Shown: positions 33,715 through 42,419 of the stretch, one piece after another
How positions within the stretch are numbered: position 1 is the stretch's first letter
Layout of the letters: the number at the start of each line of letters is the position of its first letter
NCBI GenBank assembly: GCA_003560165.1
Contig: PWJC01000181.1
Span: 1 to 49,855, forward strand
Reading direction: 5' to 3'
Origin: Bacteroidales bacterium
GTDB taxonomy: Bacteria > Bacteroidota > Bacteroidia > Bacteroidales > UBA7960
DNA: 49,855 bases
Translations under genes and position numbers: made by a program
The notes under the pieces: model-generated
The model's input: the letters and a program-made list of their open reading frames with translations, nothing else
Told to the model about the DNA's origin: nothing
Databases searched by the model: none

Positions 33715-36054
33715 ATGAACATTCGTGGCAGGGAACACAACAAATGGATAGATGAATCCTTTTTCCTGATCGCCCGTTCTCATTTTTTTAAAAGGGATTA
33801 TACCCTCGCCATCCTCACTTTCGAATACATCATCAGGCAATACGACACTCCCCGCAGTGCCGAATCAAAAGTATGGATCGCCAAGTGCCACCATGCACAA
33901 GGGCGGGTCGAACCGGCTTTGCGCATGCTGGAAATGGCCGAAAGTGATTACAAGGATGGGCTTATGACCACCGAAGGTGCGGCCCTGTTCAGAAAGACCC
34001 GGGCAGACCATTACATCAGGAAGGGAGACTACGGCGCTGCTGCCCCACACCTTGAGGCGGCGGTTCAGTATGTGAAAAACAGAGAGGAGGAGGCCCGGCT
34101 TACCTTTATCCTGGCCCAGCTCTACCTTCACTCCGGAAACTATGCCATGGCCCAGCAAACCTACGCCAGGGTGCTGGACATGCGGCCGGGATACGATATG
34201 GCTTTCCAGGCCCGCATCGGGATGGCCATGGCCTTCGACCCGGATGTCGGCGGCGGCAGCAACATTCGCAGGGAACTGATGTCGATGTTGTCGGACGACA
34301 GGAACAAGGCTTATCTCGATCAGATATATTATGCGCTGGCCCAGCTTGCCATGCGCCAGCAACAGGAGAAAGAAGCCATCGGGTTCTATCTTGAGTCGGT
34401 TCAGCATTCCGAAGGCAATGAACTGCAGAAAGGTCTTTCTTTCCTGCGCCTGGGCGAAATTTACTTTGAACACCCCGATTATCTGCGGGCCAGTCTTTAT
34501 TACGACAGCGCCACGACCTATCTGCCATCGGCCTATGATCATTACCACGAGATAAGCCAGCGCCACCGGGTGCTGTCGGGCCTGGCCCGGAATGCCCGTG
34601 TTATCGAGCACGAAGACTCCCTGCAACGACTGGCAGCCATGCCGCTGGCCCAGCAGGAAGCCCTGGCCCGTGAGATCATTGGTGCGATCAGGGAGCAGGA
34701 CAGACTGGCTGAGGAGGAGGCAAGGGAAATGCGGCGGGCCATGGCCGAAGCCGGACGTTCAGCCAGACAAACCAGGGGCATGGGGGGGCAGGAAGGAGGT
34801 TGGTATTTTTACAATGTCAATGCCGTCAATCAGGGCAAGGCTGAGTTTTTCAGCAGGTATGGCGACCGCCCGCTCGAAGACCTGTGGCGCATCAGCAACC
34901 GCCGGATGCTGGCCGTTGGGTTTGAAGACGGTGATGAAGCCTGGGACGATGAGGCCGGGCAAGCCCAGGAAGCCGGCGATATATACGATATCAATACCTA
35001 CCTGCGAAACATCCCGAATACCGAAGAACAATTCAAGGCCTCCAACCGGCGGTTGGTCGACGCCTATTACAACATGGCCATCATCTTCAAGGACCAGCTC
35101 GGGAATGCCGAAAATGCCCTGAGCTCCTTTGAAGCCCTGACGAGCAGATTCCCCGGCTCGGAAAGGGAGTTGTATGTCTACTATTATATGTATTTTCTCT
35201 ACCGCGAAACCGGCCAACCATCAAGGGCCGAGGCAGTCAAAAACGCCCTTGTTTCGGGCTATCCGGACAGTGATTTTGCCCGCATACTTGGCGATCCCGA
35301 TTATGCCGGCAACTTCAGGGAACGGCAGCAGCAGGCCAGCCGGATGTACGAAGAAAGTTACCATGCTTTTCTGTCGGGACGCTACGAGGTGATTGAACGG
35401 CATTTGCAGGCCCTTGACACCATGGAAGTGTCCAGAGAAGACAGGGCCAGGTTTGCCTATCTGCATGCGCTGTCTGTGGGAAGATCGAATGATGGTGAAC
35501 GCTTTGCCCGCCAATTGAAGGAAGTGGTTTCCATGTACGAGGGTACCCCTGTTTACGGTCCTGCCACCATCCTGCTGGCCTCGCTCGAAGCTCAGCCTGC
35601 CGTTGTGGCGGATGCCACCGATGCAGGCTCTTTTGAGGATGAGGATGCTGATGAAGGGTCCGGTACCACTAAGCTCACCGATTCACCTTTTGAATATGAT
35701 CCGTCAAAAGCCCACTTTTTTGTCTTGCTCGTAGGCGCGGACAATACAAATCCGAGGCAGTTGCGGGATGAAGTCACCGAATACAACCGTGAATCCCATC
35801 CCGAAGTCCAGCTTTCGGCCAGCAGCATCTTTTTTGAAGAGGGCCGGCAACTGATCACCATCACCAATTTTGACAACAAGGGAAATGGCATGGTTTATTA
35901 CCAGCAAATTACGGAGTCGGCCTTTTTCAACCGGGTATCAGATGGGGTCATTGCTTCTTTCATTATTTCGGTAGACAATTATCCTGCTTTTTACCAGGAT
36001 AAACTGCTGGAATCCTACCAGACGTTTTTCAGGCACTACTATTTGGAACCTTAA
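33715..36054 (+). CDS. porW: PorW/SprE-like TPR protein of the type IX secretion system, main part after the in-frame TAG
   Basis: 779 residues in the same frame as the fragment ending at 33714, beginning with an ATG directly after the TAG. The sequence starts IRGREHNKWIDESFFLIARSHFFKRD, which normally continues the lipoprotein N-terminus. It has tetratricopeptide-type repeats (about 10-290 and 430-610), a charged linker with EDEDADEGSG near 645, and a C-terminal PorW/SprE-like domain (about 665-779). PorW/SprE is an envelope lipoprotein needed for T9SS export and, in gliding species, motility. Without the upstream signal this part would remain cytoplasmic, so function requires readthrough of the TAG, or the TAG is a mutation or sequence error. 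The bactofilin gene follows after 86 bases with its own promoter. Confidence 0.8.
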   Translation: MNIRGREHNKWIDESFFLIARSHFFKRDYTLAILTFEYIIRQYDTPRSAESKVWIAKCHHAQGRVEPALRMLEMAESDYKDGLMTTEGAALFRKTRADHYIRKGDYGAAAPHLEAAVQYVKNREEEARLTFILAQLYLHSGNYAMAQQTYARVLDMRPGYDMAFQARIGMAMAFDPDVGGGSNIRRELMSMLSDDRNKAYLDQIYYALAQLAMRQQQEKEAIGFYLESVQHSEGNELQKGLSFLRLGEIYFEHPDYLRASLYYDSATTYLPSAYDHYHEISQRHRVLSGLARNARVIEHEDSLQRLAAMPLAQQEALAREIIGAIREQDRLAEEEAREMRRAMAEAGRSARQTRGMGGQEGGWYFYNVNAVNQGKAEFFSRYGDRPLEDLWRISNRRMLAVGFEDGDEAWDDEAGQAQEAGDIYDINTYLRNIPNTEEQFKASNRRLVDAYYNMAIIFKDQLGNAENALSSFEALTSRFPGSERELYVYYYMYFLYRETGQPSRAEAVKNALVSGYPDSDFARILGDPDYAGNFRERQQQASRMYEESYHAFLSGRYEVIERHLQALDTMEVSREDRARFAYLHALSVGRSNDGERFARQLKEVVSMYEGTPVYGPATILLASLEAQPAVVADATDAGSFEDEDADEGSGTTKLTDSPFEYDPSKAHFFVLLVGADNTNPRQLRDEVTEYNRESHPEVQLSASSIFFEEGRQLITITNFDNKGNGMVYYQQITESAFFNRVSDGVIASFIISVDNYPAFYQDKLLESYQTFFRHYYLEP

Positions 36055-36063
36055 AGAAATCCT

Positions 36064-36094
36064 TTTGACCCCACTCTTTTTTGTACTATTTTTG
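36064..36094 (+). promoter_or_regulatory. Bactofilin promoter with complete -33/-7 elements
   Basis: TTTG at 36064-36067, a 19-base spacer, and TATTTTTG at 36087-36094: the full Bacteroidota TTTG/TAnnTTTG arrangement and the best promoter match in the window. It lies 46 bases before ATG 36141. Confidence 0.7.
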
Positions 36095-36140
36095 TCGCAT
36101 GGCAGACTGCGATGACAGCCTGCAACAACCAATGTTCTAA

Positions 36141-36545
36141 ATGTTTAACCTCAGGAAAAATACCACGATAATGGCCAAACAACAAGAACCCGATCATTCA
36201 AGCATTAACCTGGTAGGAACAGGTACCACCATCAAGGGCGAGATCAGTTCAAAGGGAGATATCCGCGTCGATGGCAAAGTTATCGGCCAGATCCGTTCCG
36301 AGGGCAAGGTTGTGATCGGCAGCACCGGTGTGATAGAAGGGGATGTTTTTTGCAAGAACGCTGATTTCTCCGGTAATATCAAGGGCAAGGCAGATATTTC
36401 TGAACTTTTGACGCTGAAAGCTTCAGCTGTTTTTATGGGCGATATCATCACCAACAAATTATCTATTGAACCCGGTGCCAGGTTTTCGGGCACCTGTTCC
36501 ATGGACAAGGAAGCAGTTCAGGAAAAACCTTTGCAGAAGAAATAA
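36141..36545 (+). CDS. Bactofilin (polymer-forming cytoskeletal protein)
   Basis: 134 residues from ATG 36141; ATG 36171 would give 124 and starts MAKQQEP, also common in the family. The core (about 20-125) is a right-handed beta-helix built from short repeats such as GEISSKGDIRVDGKVIGQI, SEGKVVIGSTGVIEGD, and the closing KLSIEPGARFSGTCSM. Bactofilins self-assemble without nucleotide into filaments that organise cell shape or envelope enzymes, often near M23 peptidases. Here a LytM peptidase gene lies about 2.9 kb upstream on the other strand, beyond the PorW/SprE-like gene. It has its own strong promoter and is followed by an inverted repeat at 36546-36614. Confidence 0.92.
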   Translation: MFNLRKNTTIMAKQQEPDHSSINLVGTGTTIKGEISSKGDIRVDGKVIGQIRSEGKVVIGSTGVIEGDVFCKNADFSGNIKGKADISELLTLKASAVFMGDIITNKLSIEPGARFSGTCSMDKEAVQEKPLQKK

Positions 36546-36614
36546 GTAAGTTTAAAAGTTTAAGTGTTGAAAGGTTTAAACCTTTGGTCCTTTAACTCTT
36601 AAACATTTAAACCC
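36546..36614. repeat. AT-rich inverted repeat of degenerate octamers, possible terminator
   Basis: The left arm (36550-36574) and the reverse complement of the right arm (36588-36612) agree at most positions; both read as degenerate GTTTAAAA/GTTTAAGN units. A perfect 16-base palindrome, AAAGGTTTAAACCTTT, sits at 36570-36585. A hairpin here could end bactofilin transcription. The remaining bases to 36721 contain no gene I can support. Confidence 0.75.
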
Positions 36615-36721
36615 GTTTGGGGTGTCCCGGGTTTTAACTGTCGCACTGTCCGTGGGTTGGAATCATGGCTTTTTGTTCTTTCGACTTTTCGACGGTGCTG
36701 AAATAAAAAAATTATAAACAC

Positions 36722-37099
36722 ATGCAGTCCAGGCGTTACATCCGGCAACTGACGGCTTATGCAACATTGCTGTTTCTGTTGCAGCTGCTTTTTGTATGGC
36801 TGGTGCCGGGGCGTTTTGTGTCGGATGTGTTCTTTTGGTTTGTTCCGTTTTTTTACCTGCTCTCCCTTTTGTCGTGGATGTTTTTGTCACGGAAGATAAA
36901 AAGCAAGCCACCTGGTTTCAGCAGTGCATTTCTCAGCGTGACCCTCATCCGGTTTATGTTGTATGCGGGTCTGCTGCTATTCTATTCTTTTTCCTTTCCT
37001 GATGATGCCATACCGTTTATCATCACTTTTTTTATTTTTTATTTCTTTTTCACCATGCACGAAGTTTTCTCGGTCTATAACTTATTGCGCAGGAAATAA
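36722..37099 (+). CDS. AtpI-like small membrane protein at the head of the ATP synthase operon
   Basis: 125 residues with four hydrophobic helices (about 10-30, 37-55, 68-88 and 95-115) and basic ends. Position immediately upstream of atpB and this topology match the AtpI-like proteins found in front of many atp operons, which assist c-ring or Fo assembly; sequence similarity to AtpI is weak, so the role is inferred. The smaller AtpZ-type gene often seen next to it is not present. It is followed after 79 bases by atpB. No promoter box is evident upstream. Confidence 0.7.
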   Translation: MQSRRYIRQLTAYATLLFLLQLLFVWLVPGRFVSDVFFWFVPFFYLLSLLSWMFLSRKIKSKPPGFSSAFLSVTLIRFMLYAGLLLFYSFSFPDDAIPFIITFFIFYFFFTMHEVFSVYNLLRRK

Positions 37100-37178
37100 G
37101 CCCGGATTGACAAATTATTTGCATACATTTGAAACAGCCAAAGCCAATGCGGCAGTCATTTTGTTAAACCAAGGGGGC

Positions 37179-38363
37179 ATGATCTTCCACGCGTTGATCT
37201 GCAGGAAATTTGTTCATACCTGTTTTGGGGGTGCTTTGCTGGTGGGTTTGCTGCTGGTTATTTTTCCCGGGCAGGGCCTTGGCTCGACTCATCTTGTACA
37301 GGTAGCAACCGGCGAAGAGGCCATCGGCATGGCTGCCAGGGGCGAGCTTGACCCTGAAATGGTGAAGGAGCATGCCTTTGATGCACGGACGATCATCGTC
37401 GACCATGTGCTGGACACCTATGACTGGCACCTCTTTGATGTGGGGCAGCGTTCCTTTTCCATTCCCCTGCCGATGATCCTGTTTTATGAAGGGAAACTTT
37501 ACCTCTTCTCCAGCAGCCGCTTTGAGCATGGATATGCTGCCCACAGGGGCTTTCGCATTGCCACCGAAGGGCATTTAAAAGGACGTGCCATTCGGGTACT
37601 CAGCGATGGCATAACCCCCGACCCGGAGGCCTCCTACATCTGGGACCTGTCCATTACCAGGAATGTGCTGGCGGTCTTTCTGTCATCTGCCATCCTCTGC
37701 CTGGTGCTGGCAGGGGTGGGCAGGCGCTACCGCCGCTGCAACGTTTATACCATTCCCAAAGGCTTTCCGGCACTGCTGGAGCCATTCATTATTTTTGTCC
37801 GCGACCAGATCGCCCTGATGGCGATCTGGCCCAGGCATTACCTGCAATTTTTGCCTTACCTGCTGACGGTTTTCTTTTTCATATTCTTTAACAACCTTCT
37901 GGGCCTGTTGCCTATATTTCCCGGCGGATCAAATGTTACCGGCAACATCAGCGTTACCTTTGTGCTGGCCATGTTTACCTTTTTCACCACTCACTGGTTC
38001 GCCAACAGAACTTACTGGCAACACATGTTCAATATGCCCGGAGTCCCCATGTTCCTTAAATTCCCCATACCCATTTTGCCTGTGATTGAGGTGGCCGGGG
38101 CCCTGATCAAGCCTTTTGTGTTGATGATCAGGTTAATGGCAAACATTACCGCCGGGCATATGGTCATCCTCAGCCTGACCTCCCTGATCTTTGTACTGGG
38201 AACCGTCAGTATTTATATGGGGTATGCCATCTCCCCGCTAACGGTTGTCTTTTTAATCTTCCTGAATTTTTTAAAAATACTGGTTGCTTTCTTGCAAGCT
38301 TATATCTTTACCCTATTCAGTGCGTTCTTTTTCGGGATGGCAGTTCCCGAAACGCATCCTTGA
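37179..38363 (+). CDS. atpB: F-type ATP synthase subunit a
   Basis: 394 residues from ATG 37179, preceded by AAGGGGG as a plausible ribosome-binding stretch. The frame is open far upstream, but that part overlaps the AtpI-like gene in another frame and is not credible. As in other Bacteroidota there is a signal-like N-terminus and a periplasmic extension (about 1-165) before the membrane domain. The essential proton-channel arginine is Arg318 in LIKPFVLMIRLMANITAGH. Helices around 220-390 cover the rest of the channel. Subunit a forms the proton half-channels against the c ring. Confidence 0.94.
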   Translation: MIFHALICRKFVHTCFGGALLVGLLLVIFPGQGLGSTHLVQVATGEEAIGMAARGELDPEMVKEHAFDARTIIVDHVLDTYDWHLFDVGQRSFSIPLPMILFYEGKLYLFSSSRFEHGYAAHRGFRIATEGHLKGRAIRVLSDGITPDPEASYIWDLSITRNVLAVFLSSAILCLVLAGVGRRYRRCNVYTIPKGFPALLEPFIIFVRDQIALMAIWPRHYLQFLPYLLTVFFFIFFNNLLGLLPIFPGGSNVTGNISVTFVLAMFTFFTTHWFANRTYWQHMFNMPGVPMFLKFPIPILPVIEVAGALIKPFVLMIRLMANITAGHMVILSLTSLIFVLGTVSIYMGYAISPLTVVFLIFLNFLKILVAFLQAYIFTLFSAFFFGMAVPETHP

Positions 38364-38389
38364 TCGTTGTTTTTAATTAACTGAAAGCC

Positions 38390-38650
38390 ATGTCGTTATT
38401 ATTTGTATTACTGAACAGTGTGGATATTATCCACGAATGGATCAAACTGGGTGCGGGCTTTACGGCGGTGATTGCCGTTTTCGGCGCCGCCTGGGGCATT
38501 GCCATGATCGCCAGATCCGCTATTGAGAACATAGCCCGGCAGCCGGAGGCAGGGAATGACCTGAGGTCGTCGATGGTGGTGGCAGCAGCCCTTATTGAGG
38601 GGATCACCTTCTTTGCCCTGGTTATCATCCTGCTCACCCTCTTTGTATAG
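38390..38650 (+). CDS. atpE: F-type ATP synthase subunit c
   Basis: 86 residues, two helices joined by the polar loop ARQP (residues 49-52). The ion-binding carboxylate is Glu70 in ALIEGITFF. The residue after it is Gly, not the Ser or Thr that helps bind sodium in Na+-type rings, so the ring is predicted to carry protons. It starts 26 bases after atpB. The gap to atpF (127 bases) is the longest inside the operon. Confidence 0.95.
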   Translation: MSLLFVLLNSVDIIHEWIKLGAGFTAVIAVFGAAWGIAMIARSAIENIARQPEAGNDLRSSMVVAAALIEGITFFALVIILLTLFV

Positions 38651-38777
38651 TCAACAGATGGATTAAAGACAGGTGCAGGGCCAGTATCCGGTGCGAATAA
38701 TGGTACTGTGCGAAGGGCGGGCAGGCTTCCGGGCCTGTAGTCAATAAGCCGGTATGTCAATGTAAATCCTGTGAAAG

Positions 38778-39272
38778 ATGGAACTTTTAATGCCCGGTCT
38801 GGGCCTGATATTCTGGATGACGATCGCCTTTGGCCTGGTGGTCTATATTTTGAAGAAATTTGCCTGGAAGCCTATTTTGCTGATGCTCCAGGAGCGTGAA
38901 CGACAATTGGTAAAGTCGCAAAGCGACGCCAGGCGGATTGAAATGGAAATGACGCAACTTTCCCAGTTAAGGGCCAGGAAACTTGCCGAGGGCGAAAAGC
39001 TTGTTGAGCAAATGACCATCGAGGCCCATTCAAAAGCGGAGGCCATATTGGAAGAGGCCAGGGAAAAATCCAGGGAGGAGGCAAGGATAATTATCAGCAG
39101 GGCCGATGAAACGGTGGAGGCATTCAAAAAAGAGGCCATGCAGGAAATCAGGGCGCAAATTTCCAGTCTGTCGATCGATATGGCCGAAAAGATTCTGGAA
39201 GACGAATTCAGTGACAGGGACCGCAATACCCATTATGTGGATATGTTGCTCGACAAACTTGTACTCAATTAA
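38778..39272 (+). CDS. atpF: F-type ATP synthase subunit b
   Basis: 164 residues: one N-terminal membrane helix (about 5-25), then a long charged helix with coiled-coil character (about 30-155), forming the peripheral stalk that holds F1 against subunit a. The mid-part is typical (KAEAILEEAREKSREEARIII). There is only one b-type gene in the operon, so the stalk is probably a homodimer. The atpH start follows 24 bases after the stop. Confidence 0.94.
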   Translation: MELLMPGLGLIFWMTIAFGLVVYILKKFAWKPILLMLQERERQLVKSQSDARRIEMEMTQLSQLRARKLAEGEKLVEQMTIEAHSKAEAILEEAREKSREEARIIISRADETVEAFKKEAMQEIRAQISSLSIDMAEKILEDEFSDRDRNTHYVDMLLDKLVLN

Positions 39273-39296
39273 GGCTTGTCCAACCAGGTACTGATC

Positions 39297-39842
39297 ATGC
39301 AATATTCCAGCCTCCGCTTGTCGAAACGTTATGCCAGGGCATTGTTGTCCCTTGCTGTGGAGAACCGCATTCTGGATCGTTCCTACAACGACATGAAACA
39401 CCTCCACGAGGTATGCAGTACCCATAAAGAGTTGAAAGTATTGTTGAAAAGCCCGGTTGTCAGGCTATCGAAGAAACACAGAGTACTGGGGCAGTTGTTC
39501 GGTAAGCGGGTACATCCGCTGATACTCCGCTACATGGAGATCATTGTGAAAAAACAAAGGGGGCATTTGCTCGAAGGCATCGCTGCCGAATACCTCAGTG
39601 CCTGCAAGGAATACCTCGGCATTGAAGTGGTCAGGCTGACCACCGCCCTACCCCTGAATGAATCGGTGGGTTTGAAAGCCATGGAAGCGGCCCGAAAAAT
39701 GACTCCGAAAAAAATTGAGTTCGATGAGTTTGTCGATCCCGCAATAATCGGCGGCTTTGTGCTGAAAATGGGCGACCGGCTCTACGATGCCAGCATTAAA
39801 TACAGCCTGATCAGAGTGAAAAAGCATTTGGGAATACACTAG
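39297..39842 (+). CDS. atpH: F-type ATP synthase subunit delta
   Basis: 181 residues from ATG 39297; the TTG at 39276 would add seven residues. The N-terminal helical domain begins LSKRYARALLSLA, the usual delta opening. The C-terminal part with VDPAIIGGFVLKMGDRLYDASIKYSL is also typical. Delta links the b stalk to the alpha subunits on top of F1. The gene ends with TAG 18 bases before atpA. Confidence 0.94.
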   Translation: MQYSSLRLSKRYARALLSLAVENRILDRSYNDMKHLHEVCSTHKELKVLLKSPVVRLSKKHRVLGQLFGKRVHPLILRYMEIIVKKQRGHLLEGIAAEYLSACKEYLGIEVVRLTTALPLNESVGLKAMEAARKMTPKKIEFDEFVDPAIIGGFVLKMGDRLYDASIKYSLIRVKKHLGIH

Positions 39843-39860
39843 AGTACAAATCCGGTAACG

Positions 39861-41462
39861 ATGTCTGAATTGAAACCTTCTGAAATATCTGCGATCCTGC
39901 GGCAGGAAATGGCCGGATTCGATTTGTCTGCCAGGCTCGAAGAAACGGGAACCGTTTTGCAGATCGGTGACGGGATCGCCCGAATATATGGTTTGGGCAA
40001 TGCCTGGGCGGGTGAGATGGTCCGCTTTAACGACGACGGTCTGACCGGGGTGATACTGAACCTTGAGGAAGACAATGCAGGCATTGTGTTGCTGGGCGAT
40101 TCGCGCTGCATCAGGGAAGGGGATATTGTCAAGCGAAGCGGCCGGATGGCATCCATCGGGGTGGGAGAGGGGATGCTTGGACGGGTAGTGAACACCCTGG
40201 GCCAGCCCATCGACGGCAAGGCCAGGCCTGCCGGCCCGCACTATGAGATGCCCCTGGAGCGGAAAGCTCCCGGAGTGATTTTTCGGCAGCCTGTAAACCA
40301 GCCCCTTCAAACGGGCATCAAGGCCATTGATGCCATGATCCCCATTGGCCGGGGCCAGCGGGAGCTGATCATTGGCGACCGCCAGACAGGAAAGACCTCC
40401 ATTGCCATCGACACCATCATCAGCCAGCGCAAGGAATACGAAAAGGGCCAACCCGTCTATTGCGTCTACGTATCTGTAGGGCAAAAGGGGTCTACGGTGG
40501 CCAATATAGTCGGACAACTCGAAAAATACGGGGCCATGCCCTATACGGTGGTTGTTGCTGCTTCGGCCAGCGAGCCGGCAGCCATGCAGTTTTTTGCCCC
40601 CTTTGCCGGGGCCGCCATCGGGGAGTTTTTCAGGGATACCGGCCGTCATGCCCTGGTCATCTACGACGATCTCTCGAAGCAGGCTGTATCCTACCGCGAG
40701 GTTTCCTTGTTGCTTCGCCGGCCGCCCGGACGGGAGGCTTACCCGGGCGACATCTTCTATTTGCATTCGCGCTTGCTGGAAAGGGCAGCCAAGATCATCG
40801 GGTCGGACCACATAGCCCTGGAAATGAATGATGTGCCCGATTCCATCCGCCACATGATAAAGGGCGGAGGCAGCCTCACCGCGATGCCGATTGTCGAAAC
40901 CCAGGCCGGAGATGTGTCTGCCTACATCCCCACCAATGTGATTTCCATTACCGACGGGCAGATCTTTCTGGAATCCGGTTTGTTCAATGCCGGCATACGG
41001 CCTGCCATCAATGTGGGGGTATCTGTCAGCCGCGTGGGAGGGAATGCCCAGGTAAGTGCCATGAAAAAAGTGGCCGGGACAATGAAAATTGATCAGGCGC
41101 AATACAGAGAACTGGAAGCATTCTCCAAATTCGGTTCCGAGCTGGATCCCGCCACCCAGGCGGTACTCGACAAGGGAGCGCGGAATGTGGAGATACTCAA
41201 GCAACCCCTGTTCTCGCCCGTTCCGATCGAAGAACAGATCTCCATCCTCTATTGCGGCAGCCAGGGCTTGTTGTCAAACATCCCCGTGGACAAGGTCGGG
41301 GCTTTCGAAAAGGAGTTAATCCGGTATTTGCGGCAATCCCAGCCCGATGTCTTGCGAAGCCTGAGCGAAGACAGCTTCGACCAGAAGGTGGCAACGGCCC
41401 TGGAGGAGGCCGCGAAAAAAGTGGGCCAGCCTTTCAGGCAGCAAACGGAAACAAACCACTGA
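39861..41462 (+). CDS. atpA: F-type ATP synthase subunit alpha
   Basis: 533 residues. The P-loop GDRQTGKTS is at 172-180. The N-terminal beta-barrel (about 25-95), nucleotide domain and C-terminal helical bundle are all present, with the family signature [14 protein letters not shown] near residue 380. Alpha carries the non-catalytic nucleotide sites; its catalytic partner beta is not encoded in this window. The antisense strand carries long open frames over this gene, which I regard as coincidental. Confidence 0.97.
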   Translation: MSELKPSEISAILRQEMAGFDLSARLEETGTVLQIGDGIARIYGLGNAWAGEMVRFNDDGLTGVILNLEEDNAGIVLLGDSRCIREGDIVKRSGRMASIGVGEGMLGRVVNTLGQPIDGKARPAGPHYEMPLERKAPGVIFRQPVNQPLQTGIKAIDAMIPIGRGQRELIIGDRQTGKTSIAIDTIISQRKEYEKGQPVYCVYVSVGQKGSTVANIVGQLEKYGAMPYTVVVAASASEPAAMQFFAPFAGAAIGEFFRDTGRHALVIYDDLSKQAVSYREVSLLLRRPPGREAYPGDIFYLHSRLLERAAKIIGSDHIALEMNDVPDSIRHMIKGGGSLTAMPIVETQAGDVSAYIPTNVISITDGQIFLESGLFNAGIRPAINVGVSVSRVGGNAQVSAMKKVAGTMKIDQAQYRELEAFSKFGSELDPATQAVLDKGARNVEILKQPLFSPVPIEEQISILYCGSQGLLSNIPVDKVGAFEKELIRYLRQSQPDVLRSLSEDSFDQKVATALEEAAKKVGQPFRQQTETNH

Positions 41463-41491
41463 AGCCTGTTGTTTGAAACGAAATGCCCCCC

Positions 41492-42382
41492 ATGTCGAAC
41501 CTGAAAGAAATCCGGACCCGCATTGCCTCGATCCGGTCGACAAGGAAGATCACCAGCGCCATGAAGATGGTTTCCGCCTCCAGGCTTCGCAAGGTGCAGA
41601 ATTACATTGTTCACCTGAGGCAATATGCCATTTTGTTACGGGGTATTTTGGATGAAGTGACAGCGCAGCTGTCTGCGTCCCGGAAAGGTATCTACCTCAG
41701 TTCAAAAAGTACCGGTGATGCCCTGGTGATTTGTATCGGTTCATCCAGGGGCCTGTGTGGCACATATAACGGCGTATTGGTCAGGCAATGCCTGAAACGG
41801 GTGAAGGAACTTTCGGAAGGGGGGCTCAGGGTGCAATTGCTGGTGTTGGGCAAAAAACCGGCTTCTTTTTTCAAAAAACGCGGTTTCAGTATGCTTGAAG
41901 CAGACCACGACCTCATCGATAAGGTAAATTATGGCTCGGCCTCAGAGTTTGCCCACCACCTCATGGAGCTTTTCCTGAAGGAGAATTTTGAAAGCATAGA
42001 GGTAGTGTATTACCGTTTCCGGAATGCCGTTGTGCAGGAACTGACCGTTGAGCAGTTGCTTCCCTTGCCCGGGGATGAGGGTTATGGGGGTGAGCAGGCA
42101 GATGAGGTTTCGGACGAAGATCCGGTGATCATGGAACCCAGCCTTGAGGATGCCGCCGGATACATGATCGCCCAATTCGTCAGCTACAATGTATACCGCA
42201 TATTGCTGGATGCCTCGGCCTCCGAGCATGGCAGCCGTATGACGGCCATGCATCAGGCCACCGATAACGCCGATGAAATGATCAGGACCCTCACCCTGCA
42301 CTACAACAAGGCCCGCCAGGCTTCGGTGACCCGCGAACTCATGGATATTGTCGGGGGCAATAACAGCAGCTACTCTTTCTGA
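41492..42382 (+). CDS. atpG: F-type ATP synthase subunit gamma
   Basis: 296 residues from ATG 41492 (ATG 41483 would add three residues). The N-terminal helix LKEIRTRIASIRSTRKITSAMKMV and the C-terminal helix ending TRELMDIVGG are the two arms of the central coiled coil, and SSRGLCGTYN is the conserved mid-domain motif. Gamma is the rotating shaft. It is the last atp gene here; atpD and atpC are absent downstream, where the convergent xdhC-like gene lies 37 bases away. Confidence 0.95.
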   Translation: MSNLKEIRTRIASIRSTRKITSAMKMVSASRLRKVQNYIVHLRQYAILLRGILDEVTAQLSASRKGIYLSSKSTGDALVICIGSSRGLCGTYNGVLVRQCLKRVKELSEGGLRVQLLVLGKKPASFFKKRGFSMLEADHDLIDKVNYGSASEFAHHLMELFLKENFESIEVVYYRFRNAVVQELTVEQLLPLPGDEGYGGEQADEVSDEDPVIMEPSLEDAAGYMIAQFVSYNVYRILLDASASEHGSRMTAMHQATDNADEMIRTLTLHYNKARQASVTRELMDIVGGNNSSYSF

Positions 42383-42419
42383 ACGGGCCATAGCCGGGCC
42401 GGCCTATCCCTGTGCCGGT

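Noticed and set aside
36664-36705. Short ORF (13 codons) before the AtpI-like gene, considered as an AtpZ remnant
   Set aside because: It is too short, has no hydrophobic helix and no resemblance to AtpZ.
36963-37178. Longer start for atpB
   Set aside because: The extra 72 codons overlap the AtpI-like gene in another frame; ATG 37179 has a good upstream purine stretch and gives the expected signal-like N-terminus.
39648-41204. Long open frame (518 codons) on the minus strand opposite atpA and the end of atpH
   Set aside because: It lies wholly antisense to two conserved ATP synthase genes; its translation is rich in Gly, His, Pro and Arg without any recognisable motif, as expected from the complementary strand of a highly conserved GC-rich gene.
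42383-42419. GC-rich sequence between atpG and the xdhC-like gene as a bidirectional terminator
   Set aside because: The complementary segments contain mismatches and there is no clear T run on either side, so I could not support a hairpin terminator.
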